Of a stretch of 51,762 bases of DNA, positions 7,142 to 17,460 are shown piece by piece. The notes beneath the pieces were generated by a model. That model was not told the origin of the DNA and searched no databases. It saw only the letters and a list, made by a program, of their open reading frames with translations. Position numbers and translations under genes: made by a program. Source of the DNA: Gemmatimonadaceae bacterium (GTDB lineage Bacteria; Gemmatimonadota; Gemmatimonadetes; Gemmatimonadales; Gemmatimonadaceae); NCBI GenBank assembly GCA_013361335.1, contig JABFYH010000172.1, positions 1 through 51,762 of the forward strand, read 5' to 3'. Numbering within the stretch: position 1 is the first letter of the stretch; every line of letters begins with the position of its first letter.

Positions 7142-9167
7142 GATCTCGGTCCATCGTCGCGAATGGGCGGCTGAGGGTCGACGCGATCTCGGCGAGGCGG
7201 ATGAAATCGGTGCGGTACCCTTCGGGATCGTCGCCCTTCGCGCCACGCGCGAGCGCCACCACCTGCGGCCAGGTGAGGGAGCCGGCGTTGGGGGAGTTGC
7301 GCAGCAGCATGCCGAAGCCGGCGACCGCGCTGGCGAAGCGCATCGACTCGGAGGGAACGTGGCGCTCGTCGCCGCTCCAGCGCACCGGCTGGGTGAGCAG
7401 CACACTCCGCTCCCCGTCCGGCTGCTTGTAGCGCAGCGCCACGTGCAGGAGCTCATCGCCACGACCGCGCAGCATCGGCGCGCGCTGGTAGCGGAGCGGG
7501 GCGACCCCCGGGAGCGCGACGTCGAGCCGTTCGTCGGTCCGGACGATCTCGTACAACGCCGTCACGGCGTGGCCCGCCCCGATGTCGCCGGCGTCCTTCA
7601 CGTCGTTCGCGAAATCCTCGTCGCGCAACAGCCGGTCCTCGTAGCCGAGGAGGCGATACGCCTGCACGCGTGTCGGGTCGAACTCGACCTGCAGCTTCAC
7701 GTCCTTGGCCACGGTGAGCAGCGTCCCGCCCATCTCCTTGACGAGCATCTTGCTCGCCTCGAGCAGGTCGTCGATGTAGGCGTAGTTGCCGTTCCCCGCG
7801 CCCGCCAGCTTCTCCATCTTCTGATCCTTGTAGTTGCCCATGCCGAAGCCGAGGATCGTGAGGAAGGAGCCTTCGCGCCGCCTGTTCTCGATGAGCTGGA
7901 CGAGCTCCGCGTCGCTGGACTGCCCGACGTTGAAGTCACCGTCGGTGCAGAGGATGACGCGGTTGTTGCCGCCGCGCAGGAAGTTCTGACGGGCGACGTC
8001 GTAGGCGAGGCGGATGCCGGCGCCGCCCGCGGTGGAGCCGCCGGCCTGCAGGCCCTCGAGCGCGCCGAGGATGCGCTGCTTGTCGGCGCCCGAGGTGGAC
8101 GGCAGCACGAGACCCGCGCTCCCGGCGTACACGACGATGGCGACCCGATCCTCCTCGCGCAGCTCATTCACGAGGAGCGCGAGCGACTGCTTGACCAGAC
8201 CGAGGCGATTCGGTCCCTGCATCGAGCCCGACACGTCGATCAGGAAGACGAGATTGCTCGCCGGCGCGCGGCGCATGTCGACGTCGCGAGCGCGGAGCCC
8301 GATGCGCACGAGGTCGTGCCGGCCATTCCACGGCGCTGGCGCGACCTCCGTCGTGATGCGGATCGGGTCGCGGCCCTCGGGGGCGGGATCGGCGTACGGG
8401 AAGTAGTTGACCAGCTCCTCGATGCGCACCGCGTCGCGGGGCGGGAGCACGCCGTTGGTGAGGAAGCGGCGGACGTTGGCGTACGACGCGCGGTCGACGT
8501 CGACGGAGAAGGTCGAGAGCGGGGCGACGAGGGGCGACCGGAACGCATTCTCGTCGATGTGCTCGTACGCCTCGGTGTTGCCGCTGTCCGCATGGAGCAG
8601 GTACGGGCGGCGGCGCTCGCGCGGGTAGGCCGGCGTAGCCGAGGCGATCGCGCCGCCGGCCGTCATCGGCCGCTGGCGGGCCGCTTCCTTCCGGACGGGA
8701 GGCAGACCCGTCGGGCGGTCCGGTACGGGGTAGGGCCGTGCTTCCTGCTCGCGAATCGCGTGGTCGGGGACCGGGCCGGCGTCGGTGACGACAAGATCGC
8801 TCAGCTCCGGCATCGTGGGAGTGAGCTGCGCGTCGAGTCGCACCGTGTCCCCGCGCACAGCGAGCGGGAGGTCCTGGCGCCCGTAGCCGGCGCGCCGGAA
8901 GGCGACGACGACACGTTCCAGGTCCGCCTGGCGGGTGACGCGGAGCGCATAGCGTCCGGCGGCATCGGTGAGCGTGCTGCTGGCCCGGTCGACGACGGTG
9001 ACGCTGACCTGGCCGATAGGTCGGCCGCGCGGATCCGTGACGCGTCCGGTGACGACGGTGCTGCCGGCGCGACGCGCGTGCTCCGGAGCGCGCGCGGCGA
9101 CGACGGGAACGAGCAGGGTGGCGAGCAGCAATGCGGCGCGGCGCGGCCGCGGAAGAATGACGAACAT
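7131..9167 (-). CDS. Secreted von Willebrand factor A protein, YfbK-like
   Basis: About 678 residues. Signal peptide (1-25), a carboxypeptidase-regulatory-like beta-domain (about 30-110, TGRVTDPRGRPIGQVSV), a conserved block FSVDVDRASYANVRRFL before the vWA domain, and a vWA domain with the MIDAS motif DVSGSM at 311-316. The C-terminal YfbK-type region contains AYRLLGYEDRLL and DDIGAGH-like text. Such proteins bind a metal and a protein partner at the envelope; the partner is unknown. The start at 9167 gives a clean signal peptide; the open frame above it is not coding. The final codons and the TGA come from repeat element A. Confidence 0.88.
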   Translation of the reverse strand: MFVILPRPRRAALLLATLLVPVVAARAPEHARRAGSTVVTGRVTDPRGRPIGQVSVTVVDRASSTLTDAAGRYALRVTRQADLERVVVAFRRAGYGRQDLPLAVRGDTVRLDAQLTPTMPELSDLVVTDAGPVPDHAIREQEARPYPVPDRPTGLPPVRKEAARQRPMTAGGAIASATPAYPRERRRPYLLHADSGNTEAYEHIDENAFRSPLVAPLSTFSVDVDRASYANVRRFLTNGVLPPRDAVRIEELVNYFPYADPAPEGRDPIRITTEVAPAPWNGRHDLVRIGLRARDVDMRRAPASNLVFLIDVSGSMQGPNRLGLVKQSLALLVNELREEDRVAIVVYAGSAGLVLPSTSGADKQRILGALEGLQAGGSTAGGAGIRLAYDVARQNFLRGGNNRVILCTDGDFNVGQSSDAELVQLIENRRREGSFLTILGFGMGNYKDQKMEKLAGAGNGNYAYIDDLLEASKMLVKEMGGTLLTVAKDVKLQVEFDPTRVQAYRLLGYEDRLLRDEDFANDVKDAGDIGAGHAVTALYEIVRTDERLDVALPGVAPLRYQRAPMLRGRGDELLHVALRYKQPDGERSVLLTQPVRWSGDERHVPSESMRFASAVAGFGMLLRNSPNAGSLTWPQVVALARGAKGDDPEGYRTDFIRLAEIASTLSRPFATMDRDREP

Positions 9168-9288
9168 GGCGAGCCTCGTGTGAAGGAGTTCGCGGGGGAG
9201 ACGCCCCGCGTCCGGCCACTTGCACACGAGGGGGCGCCCCGGGCGCCGTTCTCCGGTATATTCCGTCTCGACCGTCCACCTTTCCCCA

Positions 9289-10071
9289 ATGCCCGCGCGT
9301 CGCACCCCACCCTCCAGCCGCACCGCCAAGACGATGGGCGCTCGTGGCGCGCGTCCCGCCGCCGATTCCGCCGCCGCAGACGCGCCGCACGGATCGCGGC
9401 CGGAGCAGGTCTATCTGCGCCTGCGCGATCTCATCGTGCAGGGGCTCCTCGCGCCAGGCAGCCGCGTGGTGGAGACGGAGGTGGCGACGCGCCTCGGCGT
9501 GAGCCGCACGCCGGTGCGCGAGGCGCTGCAGCGGCTACAGCAGGAGGGGTTCGTGGTGGGGGCGCCGGGCGCGCAGCAGGCGCGCCTCACGGTGGCTCCG
9601 CTGACGCGCGCCGACGTGCACGAGCTGCTGAACATCGTCGGTGAGCTCGAGGGGTTGGGCGCGCGATGGGCGGCGGGGATGCCGATCGCCGAGCGTCGGA
9701 CGTTGACGAAGGAGCTGAAGGCGCTCAACGCCGAATTCCACAAGACGGGGCGCACGGCGCCGATCGATCACGGGCGGATGTACGAAGCGGACGAGCGGCT
9801 GCACCGCCAGATCGTGGTCGCGGGCGCGGGCCCGCGGCTGATCGCGTTGCACGACAGCGTGAAGCCGCAGGCGGAGCGCTACATCCGGATGTACATCAGC
9901 ATGCTCACGAGCGACATCCGCGCGTCGGTGGCCGAGCACGAGCAGATGATCGACGCGATCGAGGCGGGGCTGCCGGACGATGCGCAGGCCGCGGTGCAGA
10001 CGAACTGGCGCCATGCGGCGGAGCGGATCGGCCGCGTGATCGAGGTCGCGGGCGAGCGAGGGAGTTGGTAG
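9289..10071 (+). CDS. GntR/FadR-type transcriptional regulator
   Basis: About 260 residues. After an Ala/Pro/Arg-rich tail (1-40), a winged helix-turn-helix (about 42-105) reads LRDLIVQGLLAPGSRVVE ... LGVSRTPVREALQRLQQEGF, the GntR signature. The C-terminal half is an all-helical FCD ligand-binding domain with metal-ligand-like Asp/His residues (ADERLHRQI, AEHEQMIDAI). It should repress a catabolic operon and respond to an acid or acyl-CoA metabolite; the target is not evident. The ATG at 9289 is chosen over an upstream in-frame start at 9220, which would lie in the leader of the divergent vWA gene. Confidence 0.88.
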   Translation: MPARRTPPSSRTAKTMGARGARPAADSAAADAPHGSRPEQVYLRLRDLIVQGLLAPGSRVVETEVATRLGVSRTPVREALQRLQQEGFVVGAPGAQQARLTVAPLTRADVHELLNIVGELEGLGARWAAGMPIAERRTLTKELKALNAEFHKTGRTAPIDHGRMYEADERLHRQIVVAGAGPRLIALHDSVKPQAERYIRMYISMLTSDIRASVAEHEQMIDAIEAGLPDDAQAAVQTNWRHAAERIGRVIEVAGERGSW

Positions 10072-10106
10072 TCGCGGCGTGCGGCGGCGGGGAGCGGGGC
10101 GGTCGT

Positions 10107-10375
10107 GCGGGGTGAGGCGTACGGCGCGCCGTGCGGCGTCGCGGGGTGCGGGGTGCGGCGGGAGAATTCGGAACTGGGGTCGGTGGGGGTAAGGCGGTCG
10201 AACGGCGTTGCTCCCTGCTTCTCACGCCATCATCCAACCGATACCGCGTTCCGACAGAAACGCCCCCCGCGTCCGCCGTCAGCCCGCCGTGCCCACACCA
10301 GCACCCGCCACCGAATCCCCACGCCGTACACCGCCCGCCGCCCGCCGCACGACCACGCCGTGCGCCGTACACCGC
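10107..10375. repeat. Repeat-armed inverted element G (RCGGYGT arms)
   Basis: This fills the 321-base gap between the convergent GntR and rsgA genes, and I see no gene in it. The left arm is G-rich with period-7 units (for example 10107-10127 and GCGGGGT, GCGGGGT, GCGGCGG at 10141-10161). The right arm is its C-rich counterpart with period-7 units ACGCCGT, ACACCGC, CCGCCGC, CCGCCGC (10321-10348) and ACGCCGT, GCGCCGT, ACACCGC (10355-10375). The arms are imperfect inverted copies. It looks like a third sequence family of the same architecture as elements A-D. Confidence 0.65.
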
Positions 10376-10392
10376 GCGCTCGCGCTCCACGC

Positions 10393-11394
10393 TCATCCTT
10401 CGCTCAGCTCGTCCCGCAGCTTGATGAAGCTCTCGTAACGCGCGCGACTCACGTCGCCGCGGGCGACGGCGTCACGCACGGCGCAGCCGGGTTCCACGCT
10501 GTGACGACAGTCGGCGAACCGGCAGTGCGCGAGGAAGGGGCGGAGCTCGGGAAAGCAGTGATCGAGCTCCGTCGGTGAGAGCGCCCACATCCCCACCTCG
10601 CGCAGGCCCGGCGTGTCGGCAACGTAGCCCCCGCCCGGGAGCGGGTGCAGGTAGCCGCCCACCGTGGTGTGGCGTCCCTTGTTCACCGACTCGCTGATCT
10701 CGCCGACGCGCAGATCGAGGCCGGGGAACATCGCGTTGAGCAGCGACGACTTGCCGACGCCCGACGGACCGGTGAGCACGCTCACCTGACCGGCCAGCGC
10801 GTCGTGCAGTGCCTCCAGCCCCTCCCGACGCTTCACGCTGGTGTAGTGCACCGCGTAGCCGGCGCGCTCGTAATCCTGCCAGCGTGCGCGCGCCGCCTCG
10901 GCGCCGCCGACCAGCTCGACCTTGTTGATCACGATGCGCGAGGCGAGATCGTTGGCCTCGGCGATGACGAGGAAGCGGTCGAGCATTCGCGGATGCGGCT
11001 CCGGGTTCGCCGCCGCGAACACCACCACTACCTGATCGACGTTCGCGGCGACGATCCGTTCCCCCTGGCCGCCGCCCGGCGTGCGCCGGGCGAGCTGCGA
11101 GCGGCGTGGCAGGATCTCGGCGATCGCCGACGCATCGTTCACGTCGTCGCGCTCGAGCACGACGCGGTCGCCGATGGTGAGCTTGAGCGTGTCGGCCGCC
11201 GACGCAATGGTGTCGCGCCGCAGGGAGCCGTCGGCGCGGCGGCCGGCGTTGGCCTTCTTCACGCGGCCGCGGAGCGAGGCCTCCACCACCGACCCGTCGT
11301 CGCGACGCACGCGCCACACCCCACCGGTGCCGCTCAAGACCACGCCCTCCTGCTCCGGCGCGCCGACCGCCTCGGACGTGACGTCGGCGCTCAC
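10393..11394 (-). CDS. rsgA: Ribosome small-subunit-dependent GTPase A
   Basis: About 333 residues. RsgA is a circularly permuted GTPase that checks and releases late 30S assembly factors. In order: an OB-fold (about 15-95), the G4 motif NKVELV, the P-loop GPSGVGKSSLLNAM, the G3 motif DTPGLRE, and a C-terminal zinc knuckle within HCRFADCRHSVEPGCAV. The GTG at 11394 overlaps the stop of the upstream 138-residue gene as GTGA, so the two are probably translated together. Sequence further upstream in frame is antisense shadow. The gene ends convergent to the GntR gene across repeat element G. Confidence 0.95.
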   Translation of the reverse strand: MSADVTSEAVGAPEQEGVVLSGTGGVWRVRRDDGSVVEASLRGRVKKANAGRRADGSLRRDTIASAADTLKLTIGDRVVLERDDVNDASAIAEILPRRSQLARRTPGGGQGERIVAANVDQVVVVFAAANPEPHPRMLDRFLVIAEANDLASRIVINKVELVGGAEAARARWQDYERAGYAVHYTSVKRREGLEALHDALAGQVSVLTGPSGVGKSSLLNAMFPGLDLRVGEISESVNKGRHTTVGGYLHPLPGGGYVADTPGLREVGMWALSPTELDHCFPELRPFLAHCRFADCRHSVEPGCAVRDAVARGDVSRARYESFIKLRDELSEG

Positions 11395-11807
11395 GAGCCT
11401 CCGTCCACGTCCGGCGCGCCCTCGTCCCGCATCGCGTCCCACCAGCGTCGCGTCGGCGCGCCACCCGCACGCTCGGCGATCAGCGCGTGCAGCGCGGCGC
11501 GCACCTGGCCGAGGGTCAGCGCGCCGACGATGGCGCGGGCATCCGCTTCGGTGTCCGCCTCGGCGAGGAAATCGGTCTCGAGATGCCCGACGGGGGAGGT
11601 GCCGCCGATGCGCCCCCACTGCACGAAGAGCAGGTACGCGCCCCAGGGCCGCTCGGGCTCCCCGGTGGGCGATGCGACGATCTCCACGCTGTACGAGAGG
11701 CCATCCGTGCCCTCGAAGGCCGCGGGACGGCCGTGCACCGCGGCGTAGCCGCCGATGGTGTTGGCGTCGCCGCGCGAGTGATCGGCGGGGAGATGCTGGC
11801 CGGCCAT
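11391..11807 (-). CDS. Conserved hypothetical protein with a WGR-like patch
   Basis: 138 residues, soluble. The central stretch FVQWGRIGG followed by an acidic helix ADTEADARAI resembles the core of the WGR domain, but the match is partial and the rest is not recognised. It overlaps rsgA by GTGA (11391-11394), so it is translationally linked to the ribosome-assembly GTPase. Function is unknown. An ATG at 11807 is the only good start. Confidence 0.65.
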   Translation of the reverse strand: MAGQHLPADHSRGDANTIGGYAAVHGRPAAFEGTDGLSYSVEIVASPTGEPERPWGAYLLFVQWGRIGGTSPVGHLETDFLAEADTEADARAIVGALTLGQVRAALHALIAERAGGAPTRRWWDAMRDEGAPDVDGGS

Positions 11808-11823
11808 GACGGTGGCGGGGAGC

Positions 11824-12759
<936 letters not shown>

Positions 12760-12874
12760 TGAGCCTCGAGACGACGACAGCCGGCGTGGGACCGGGAGGA
12801 GCGTGGGAATGTAACCTGAGCCGTCGGGGGCGGTGAAGCTGCGACCATGGTCACGAACGGCCGGTGCCGGGTCG

Positions 12875-14485
12875 TCAGCGAGGACGGACGTCGATGCGCA
12901 AGATCGGGTATGGTCGCCCGACGGCAAGGCGGTCGTCGAAGAGGTTCCAGGTCGTGAAGCCGTCGTCGGACTCGGGGTCGAGCAGGTACATCACGAGTGG
13001 GGCCGTATGTCCCGCGACGGCCAGGAACAGCCTTCGTCCAAGCGCCGCCTCCGGCGCCGGGTGCCAGTGGCCAGCCAGGCGCACCTCGTGATGACCCTGA
13101 AATGCACGCGGTGACCGCACGATCGAGTCGACGACGAACTCGTCCGCTGCCGCATACACGCCGCCCTTCTGCGGCAGCAGGCCGTGCAGCCTCAGGCGGG
13201 CGACGAGCGCCGTATCGTCCTCCGACACCAGATAGCCGAGAGGTCGGCGGACGCGGAGGCGCGGGACGAAGCGGTCGAACACCGGCATCGTCCGCGTGCG
13301 AAAATCGCCAGTGCGACGGAGACCGCGGGGCACGCCCGGCTGCGTCCGCGACGAATCGCCAGTGCGGGCGAGCACCTCGTACGTCACCGGCTGTCCGGGC
13401 GCCTGCTCCGGGAGGGCCGAGCGGAGGGGCACGACCTCGTCCGGCACGCTGTTCACGAACTCCTCCCTCACGCGCGCTCGCGCGACGATCTGTTCCCCCC
13501 GCTCGGCGACGAGCGACAGAAGCTGCCTGGTGAACGCATACGTGCTCTTCACCCGCCGCTCGAAGGGATCGTGCGAGTACGCCTCGCTGAGGATCGAGAT
13601 GCGGTTGCGCAGTCCGTAGTAGTTGGTGCCGAACCGCGGGCGATGATCGTACGTATACCACCCGGAATGCGTCGTGTCCGTGCTCACCTCGTTGCCGAAC
13701 GCGTCGCTGAAGTTGCCGTAGTCGAACGTCTCGTAGCCCTCGCGGTCCCGCACGCGCGTGCGCAACTCGGTCAGCAGCGTCCGCGTGTAGTCGCCGAGCG
13801 GGGCCGCCGGGTTCAACGACGGCGAGTAGGTCAGCGCGTAGCCGTGAAAGCTGCCGTCCGTCGTGTGCAGGTCGACGAAGACATCGGGATTCCAGGCATT
13901 GAACATCGCCAGCGAAGCGCGCGTCTCCGGCGCCTCGGCCTTCACGTAGTCGCGGTTGAGATCGAGCCCCTGCGCGTTCGGGCGCTGGCCGACGAGCTCG
14001 GGCCCGTTCTGCTCGGTGCGCTGCTTGTCCTGCGGACCGAAGCGCTCGTTGCCGTCGGCGTTGTAGATGGGGACGGCGATCAGCACGATCGAGTCGAGCA
14101 CGCTCGGTCCTTTCGCGAAGGCGAGGTCGCGCAGCATCGCCAGCAGCGCCTCTTTCCCCTCGACCTCGCCGGCGTGGATGTTCCCCTGCACGTACACGAT
14201 CGGGCGCCCGGTCGCGCGCGCCTCGGCCGGCGTATGCACGAGCGGGCGCGACGCGATGACGTACGGGATCTCGCGTCCCTCGACGGTCTTGCCGATCGAG
14301 CCGAAGGCGTACGGCGCGCCGAGCGCCCTCAACGAGTCCAGGAAGGCGACGACGTCGGCATAGTGCGAGGTCTCGAGATAGTTGGTGCGCTCGGCGCGCG
14401 TCGCGGGACGAGGCGTCTGCGCGGCCGCCGTCCCGTGTACGGCGGCGGCGCACAGCGCCAGGGCACCGATGGCGCGCCGGCTCAC
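12875..14485 (-). CDS. Secreted M14 family zinc carboxypeptidase
   Basis: About 536 residues starting at a GTG with a signal peptide (cleavage near GTAAAQ). Zinc ligands are His104 and Glu107 in NIHAGE and His207 in VDLHTTDG; Glu301 in ILSEAYS is the catalytic acid. Length and layout match bacterial M14 peptidases that carry a C-terminal beta domain. It acts outside the cytoplasm, trimming peptides. Its GTG overlaps the S9 peptidase stop as GTGA (14482-14485), so both are made from one mRNA and probably act in sequence on peptides. Frame upstream of 14485 is antisense-like shadow inside the S9 gene. Confidence 0.93.
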   Translation of the reverse strand: MSRRAIGALALCAAAVHGTAAAQTPRPATRAERTNYLETSHYADVVAFLDSLRALGAPYAFGSIGKTVEGREIPYVIASRPLVHTPAEARATGRPIVYVQGNIHAGEVEGKEALLAMLRDLAFAKGPSVLDSIVLIAVPIYNADGNERFGPQDKQRTEQNGPELVGQRPNAQGLDLNRDYVKAEAPETRASLAMFNAWNPDVFVDLHTTDGSFHGYALTYSPSLNPAAPLGDYTRTLLTELRTRVRDREGYETFDYGNFSDAFGNEVSTDTTHSGWYTYDHRPRFGTNYYGLRNRISILSEAYSHDPFERRVKSTYAFTRQLLSLVAERGEQIVARARVREEFVNSVPDEVVPLRSALPEQAPGQPVTYEVLARTGDSSRTQPGVPRGLRRTGDFRTRTMPVFDRFVPRLRVRRPLGYLVSEDDTALVARLRLHGLLPQKGGVYAAADEFVVDSIVRSPRAFQGHHEVRLAGHWHPAPEAALGRRLFLAVAGHTAPLVMYLLDPESDDGFTTWNLFDDRLAVGRPYPILRIDVRPR

Positions 14486-16683
14486 AGGTTCTCGAGCAGG
14501 AAGCGCGTGAACGAATTGAACAGATGGACCGAGGTGTTGCCGCCCGAGATGGAGTGCGTGCGGTTCGGGTAGAGCAGCATGTAGAACGGCTTCCCCGCCG
14601 CCTCGAGCTTGTTGGCGTACTGATAGGTGTTCTGCGGGTGGACGTTGTCGTCGCCGGTACCGTGAACGAGGAGCAGGCGCGCCCTGACGCCGTTCACCCA
14701 GGTCTGTGGGGAGCCCTCGCGGTAGCCGGTCGGGTTTTCCTGTGGCGTCGAGAGGAAGCGCTCCGTGTAGATCGAATCGTAGAGGTTCCAGTCGGTGACC
14801 GGCGCGACGACCAGCGCGGCCTTGATCACGTTGCCACCTCGCCCCGCGACGTTCGCAGCCATGAACCCGCCGTAGCTCCAGCCCCAGATCCCGATGCGGT
14901 TCGGGTCGCCCCAGCTCTGCCGGCCGATCCACTTCGCCACGTCGATCTGGTCCTGCGTCTCCTTCACCCCCAGGGTGAGCTGCGTCGTCTTGCGGAAGTC
15001 GCGGCCGCGCCATGCCGCGCCGCGGTTGTCCACGCAGACGATGACGTAGCCCTGCTGCGCCATGCTCTGGTGCCAGAGATAGCGGGTGCCGCCCCATGCA
15101 TCGCTCACCTGTGGCGACGCGGGCCCTCCGTACACGTACATGAGCACCGGATACTTCTTCGTGCTGTCGAAGTCCGCGGGCACGATGCGGTAGCCGTCGA
15201 GCACGAGGCCGTCGGGCATCGGGACCTTGATGAATTCCGGCTGACGGACGGCCAGTCGCGCGAGACGGCCCTTCAACGCCGCGTTGTCCTGGAGCACCCG
15301 GATCACGCGCATCGAGGGCAGCGCGTAGAGCGTGGCGACGGCTGGCGACGAGATGGTGGAGTGGATGTCCACCGCGTAACGCGCGTCGGGGCTGATGTTG
15401 AAGAAGTGGGTGCCGGGCTGCGCGGTCACGCGTTCCATCGTCCCGCCGGTCAGCTTCACGCGATAGGTGTTGCGCTCCATCGGGGTGGGCGCCGCCGCAG
15501 TGACGTACACGACGCCGTTCGCCTCGTCCACCCCGGTCACGCCCAGCACGTCCATGCCGTCTGTGGTGAGTTGGCGGACGATCTTGCCGTCGCGGCCGTA
15601 GAGGTAGAGCTGGCGCCACCCGCTGCGGTCGGAGAGAAAGAGGAACTGGCGCTGCCCGCTGCCGATCCAGCGCAGGTCACCGTTGTGGACGTCGACGTAC
15701 GCGCTGTCCCGGTCGGTCATGATGATGCGTCCGCGCCCGGTCGCGGCGCTGAGCAGCATGACGTCGACGCGATTCTGCTTGCGCGGCACGCGCTGCACGA
15801 CCACCGAGTCGCTCCCCACCCACTCCATGCGCGCGAGGTACTGGCCGGTGTCGGGCCCGACGTCGAGCCAGGTCGGGCGCGCGGTGCTCAGGTGAATGAC
15901 GCCGACCTGCACGCGCGAGTTCGGCTCACCCGCCTTGGGGTAGCGCAGGGTCGTCACCTTGGGATACAGCCCCAGCTCGTCGGTGATCGGCATCGCCGGC
16001 ACGGCGCTCTGGTCGAATCGCCAGAAGGCGATCTGCCGCGAGTCGGGGCTCCAGCGGAAAGCATCGCGGAGGCCGAGCTCCTCCTCGTAGACCCAGTCGG
16101 TGGTGCCGTTGATGATGTTCTCGTTGCCGTCGGCGGTGAGCTGCTCCTCGCGGCCGCTCGCGAGGTCGGTGACGTACAGGTTGTTGTCGCGGACGAAGGC
16201 GACCTTCCGTCCGTCGGGCGACACCTTGGCGAACATCTGGAGCCCGCGCTTGCGCGAGACCGGAGTGAGCTTGCCGGTGCGGAAGTCGTAGACGGTGAAC
16301 AGGCCGCGGGTGTTCGACCGCCAGACCTGCACGGAGTTGTGGAAGAGGATGGCCATCTGCTCGTCGCCGCTGAGCGTGATGTCCTCGACGGCGAGCCGCT
16401 TGCCCTCGGCCGCGAGCTGATCCGCCTTGGCGACGACCGTCTCCGATCCGGTCGCGATGTCGACCTTCACCAGCTCCGTGCCGCCGTCCTTCGCGGGTCT
16501 GGGGACGATGTAGGAGCTTCCGGAGCTCAGCCAGGCCGGCTGGGGGATGCTCCCGCCGCGGAAGTCAGGGGAGGCGAAGATGCGCTCGACGGTGATCCGG
16601 CTGGGGTCGCCGGTGGTCTGGGCGCCGAGTGGGGCAGCGAGTGCGAGTGTGAGCGCGATGCCGGAGCGACGGACGAGATGCAT
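14482..16683 (-). CDS. Secreted S9 prolyl oligopeptidase (DPP IV-like)
   Basis: 733 residues: a signal peptide (1-21), an eight-blade beta-propeller N-terminal domain (about 40-480) and an alpha/beta-hydrolase domain (about 490-733). Catalytic triad candidates: Ser603 in GWSYGG, Asp678/679 in HGTGDDNVHP and His710 in NRTHSI. A double-Glu EEELGL segment in the propeller is the dipeptidyl-peptidase anchor for the peptide N-terminus. It would remove Xaa-Pro dipeptides or tripeptides in the periplasm. First gene of an S9-M14 pair. Confidence 0.94.
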   Translation of the reverse strand: MHLVRRSGIALTLALAAPLGAQTTGDPSRITVERIFASPDFRGGSIPQPAWLSSGSSYIVPRPAKDGGTELVKVDIATGSETVVAKADQLAAEGKRLAVEDITLSGDEQMAILFHNSVQVWRSNTRGLFTVYDFRTGKLTPVSRKRGLQMFAKVSPDGRKVAFVRDNNLYVTDLASGREEQLTADGNENIINGTTDWVYEEELGLRDAFRWSPDSRQIAFWRFDQSAVPAMPITDELGLYPKVTTLRYPKAGEPNSRVQVGVIHLSTARPTWLDVGPDTGQYLARMEWVGSDSVVVQRVPRKQNRVDVMLLSAATGRGRIIMTDRDSAYVDVHNGDLRWIGSGQRQFLFLSDRSGWRQLYLYGRDGKIVRQLTTDGMDVLGVTGVDEANGVVYVTAAAPTPMERNTYRVKLTGGTMERVTAQPGTHFFNISPDARYAVDIHSTISSPAVATLYALPSMRVIRVLQDNAALKGRLARLAVRQPEFIKVPMPDGLVLDGYRIVPADFDSTKKYPVLMYVYGGPASPQVSDAWGGTRYLWHQSMAQQGYVIVCVDNRGAAWRGRDFRKTTQLTLGVKETQDQIDVAKWIGRQSWGDPNRIGIWGWSYGGFMAANVAGRGGNVIKAALVVAPVTDWNLYDSIYTERFLSTPQENPTGYREGSPQTWVNGVRARLLLVHGTGDDNVHPQNTYQYANKLEAAGKPFYMLLYPNRTHSISGGNTSVHLFNSFTRFLLENL

Positions 16684-16723
16684 AGGGCCTGGAGAGGAGG
16701 AGAAAGAATGTTACCGGGGCGGA

Positions 16724-16846
16724 GCGGATGAGCGGTAGAGCGGAGGAGCGGATGAGCGGAACGACGAAGGCACACCGAACCTGGTCGGTGTGCCTCGCAC
16801 GCTTCTCCGTTCTTCCGCTCCGCCGCTCAGCCGTTCATCGGCTCAG
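16724..16846. repeat. Repeat-armed hairpin element C (GCGGATGA arms)
   Basis: Four 8-base units (GCGGATGA, GCGGTAGA, GCGGAGGA, GCGGATGA; 16724-16755) face four CCGCTCAG-type units (16815-16846). The core is a perfect 11-bp stem, 16768-16778 with 16785-16795. The core GGCACACC/GGTGTGCC is shared with elements A and B although the arms differ. It follows the 205-residue gene, whose TGA (16843-16845) lies inside a unit, and precedes the S9 peptidase. Confidence 0.85.
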
Positions 16847-17460
16847 CCGTCGTCCTCGGGCTTCGTGGCCGGCACCGCTTTGGCGCGGGTCTCGGCCGCT
16901 GCCGCCGGGGGTGCGCCCTGGTCGATGTCGCCGCTGACGTTGCGCTGGAACTTGTTGAGGTCGGCGTCCTTGGCTCCGGCGCCGACGAGCGACTTGATGG
17001 CGTTGACGCCCGCTTCGACCGGGACGCCGCGCGACACGAGGTCGGCCAGCACGGTGAACGGCAGGGTGAGCGAGCGCCGGAGACCGCTCTGCTTCTTCAT
17101 CTTGCCCAGCTCGACGGCGGGAACGCCGGCGTGCATGGCCGACGCGGCCGCCTTGATCTCATCGGCGCTGGCGACGGTGCCCAGCGCGCGATGGGCGCTG
17201 GCCATTTCGAGGGTGAGCGACCGGACGGCGGCGACGATGCGCGGTCCGTCGGCGCCCTTCCCCATCCCCTCGTAGACCTTCTCCATCAGCGGCTCGACGG
17301 GGAGCCCCTGCGCGCGGGCCGAGTCGACGAGGGCGGTGATGGCCGCGCGGGAGGGCGCGTCGAGGCGCGGCATGATTCGCGGATCCTGCGCACTCGCCTG
17401 CGCGAGCGCGGCGCTCACGAGGGCGAGGGTGACGAGTCCACGGGCCGGCCGGCTGTTCAT
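16843..17460 (-). CDS. Secreted hypothetical protein of the CBM48/ECF cluster
   Basis: 205 residues with a signal peptide (1-24, ending near ASAQ). The mature part is helical, with a low-complexity Ala/Thr/Pro-rich tail, and I recognise no domain. It overlaps the CBM48 membrane-protein gene as ATGA (17457-17460) and so is third in the sigma/CBM48 unit. The end of the gene runs into repeat element C, which supplies the stop. It may be a periplasmic partner of the CBM48 sensor; that is only inference from position. Confidence 0.75.
   Translation of the reverse strand: MNSRPARGLVTLALVSAALAQASAQDPRIMPRLDAPSRAAITALVDSARAQGLPVEPLMEKVYEGMGKGADGPRIVAAVRSLTLEMASAHRALGTVASADEIKAAASAMHAGVPAVELGKMKKQSGLRRSLTLPFTVLADLVSRGVPVEAGVNAIKSLVGAGAKDADLNKFQRNVSGDIDQGAPPAAAAETRAKAVPATKPEDDG

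Noticed and set aside
14486-15619. Extension of the M14 peptidase into the S9 gene
   Set aside because: The GTG at 14485 with signal peptide and GTGA overlap defines the start; upstream residues are shadow of the S9 coding sequence.
14524-16731. Plus-strand open frame opposite the S9 peptidase
   Set aside because: The minus-strand frame has a complete catalytic triad and signal peptide; the plus frame is composition-driven shadow.
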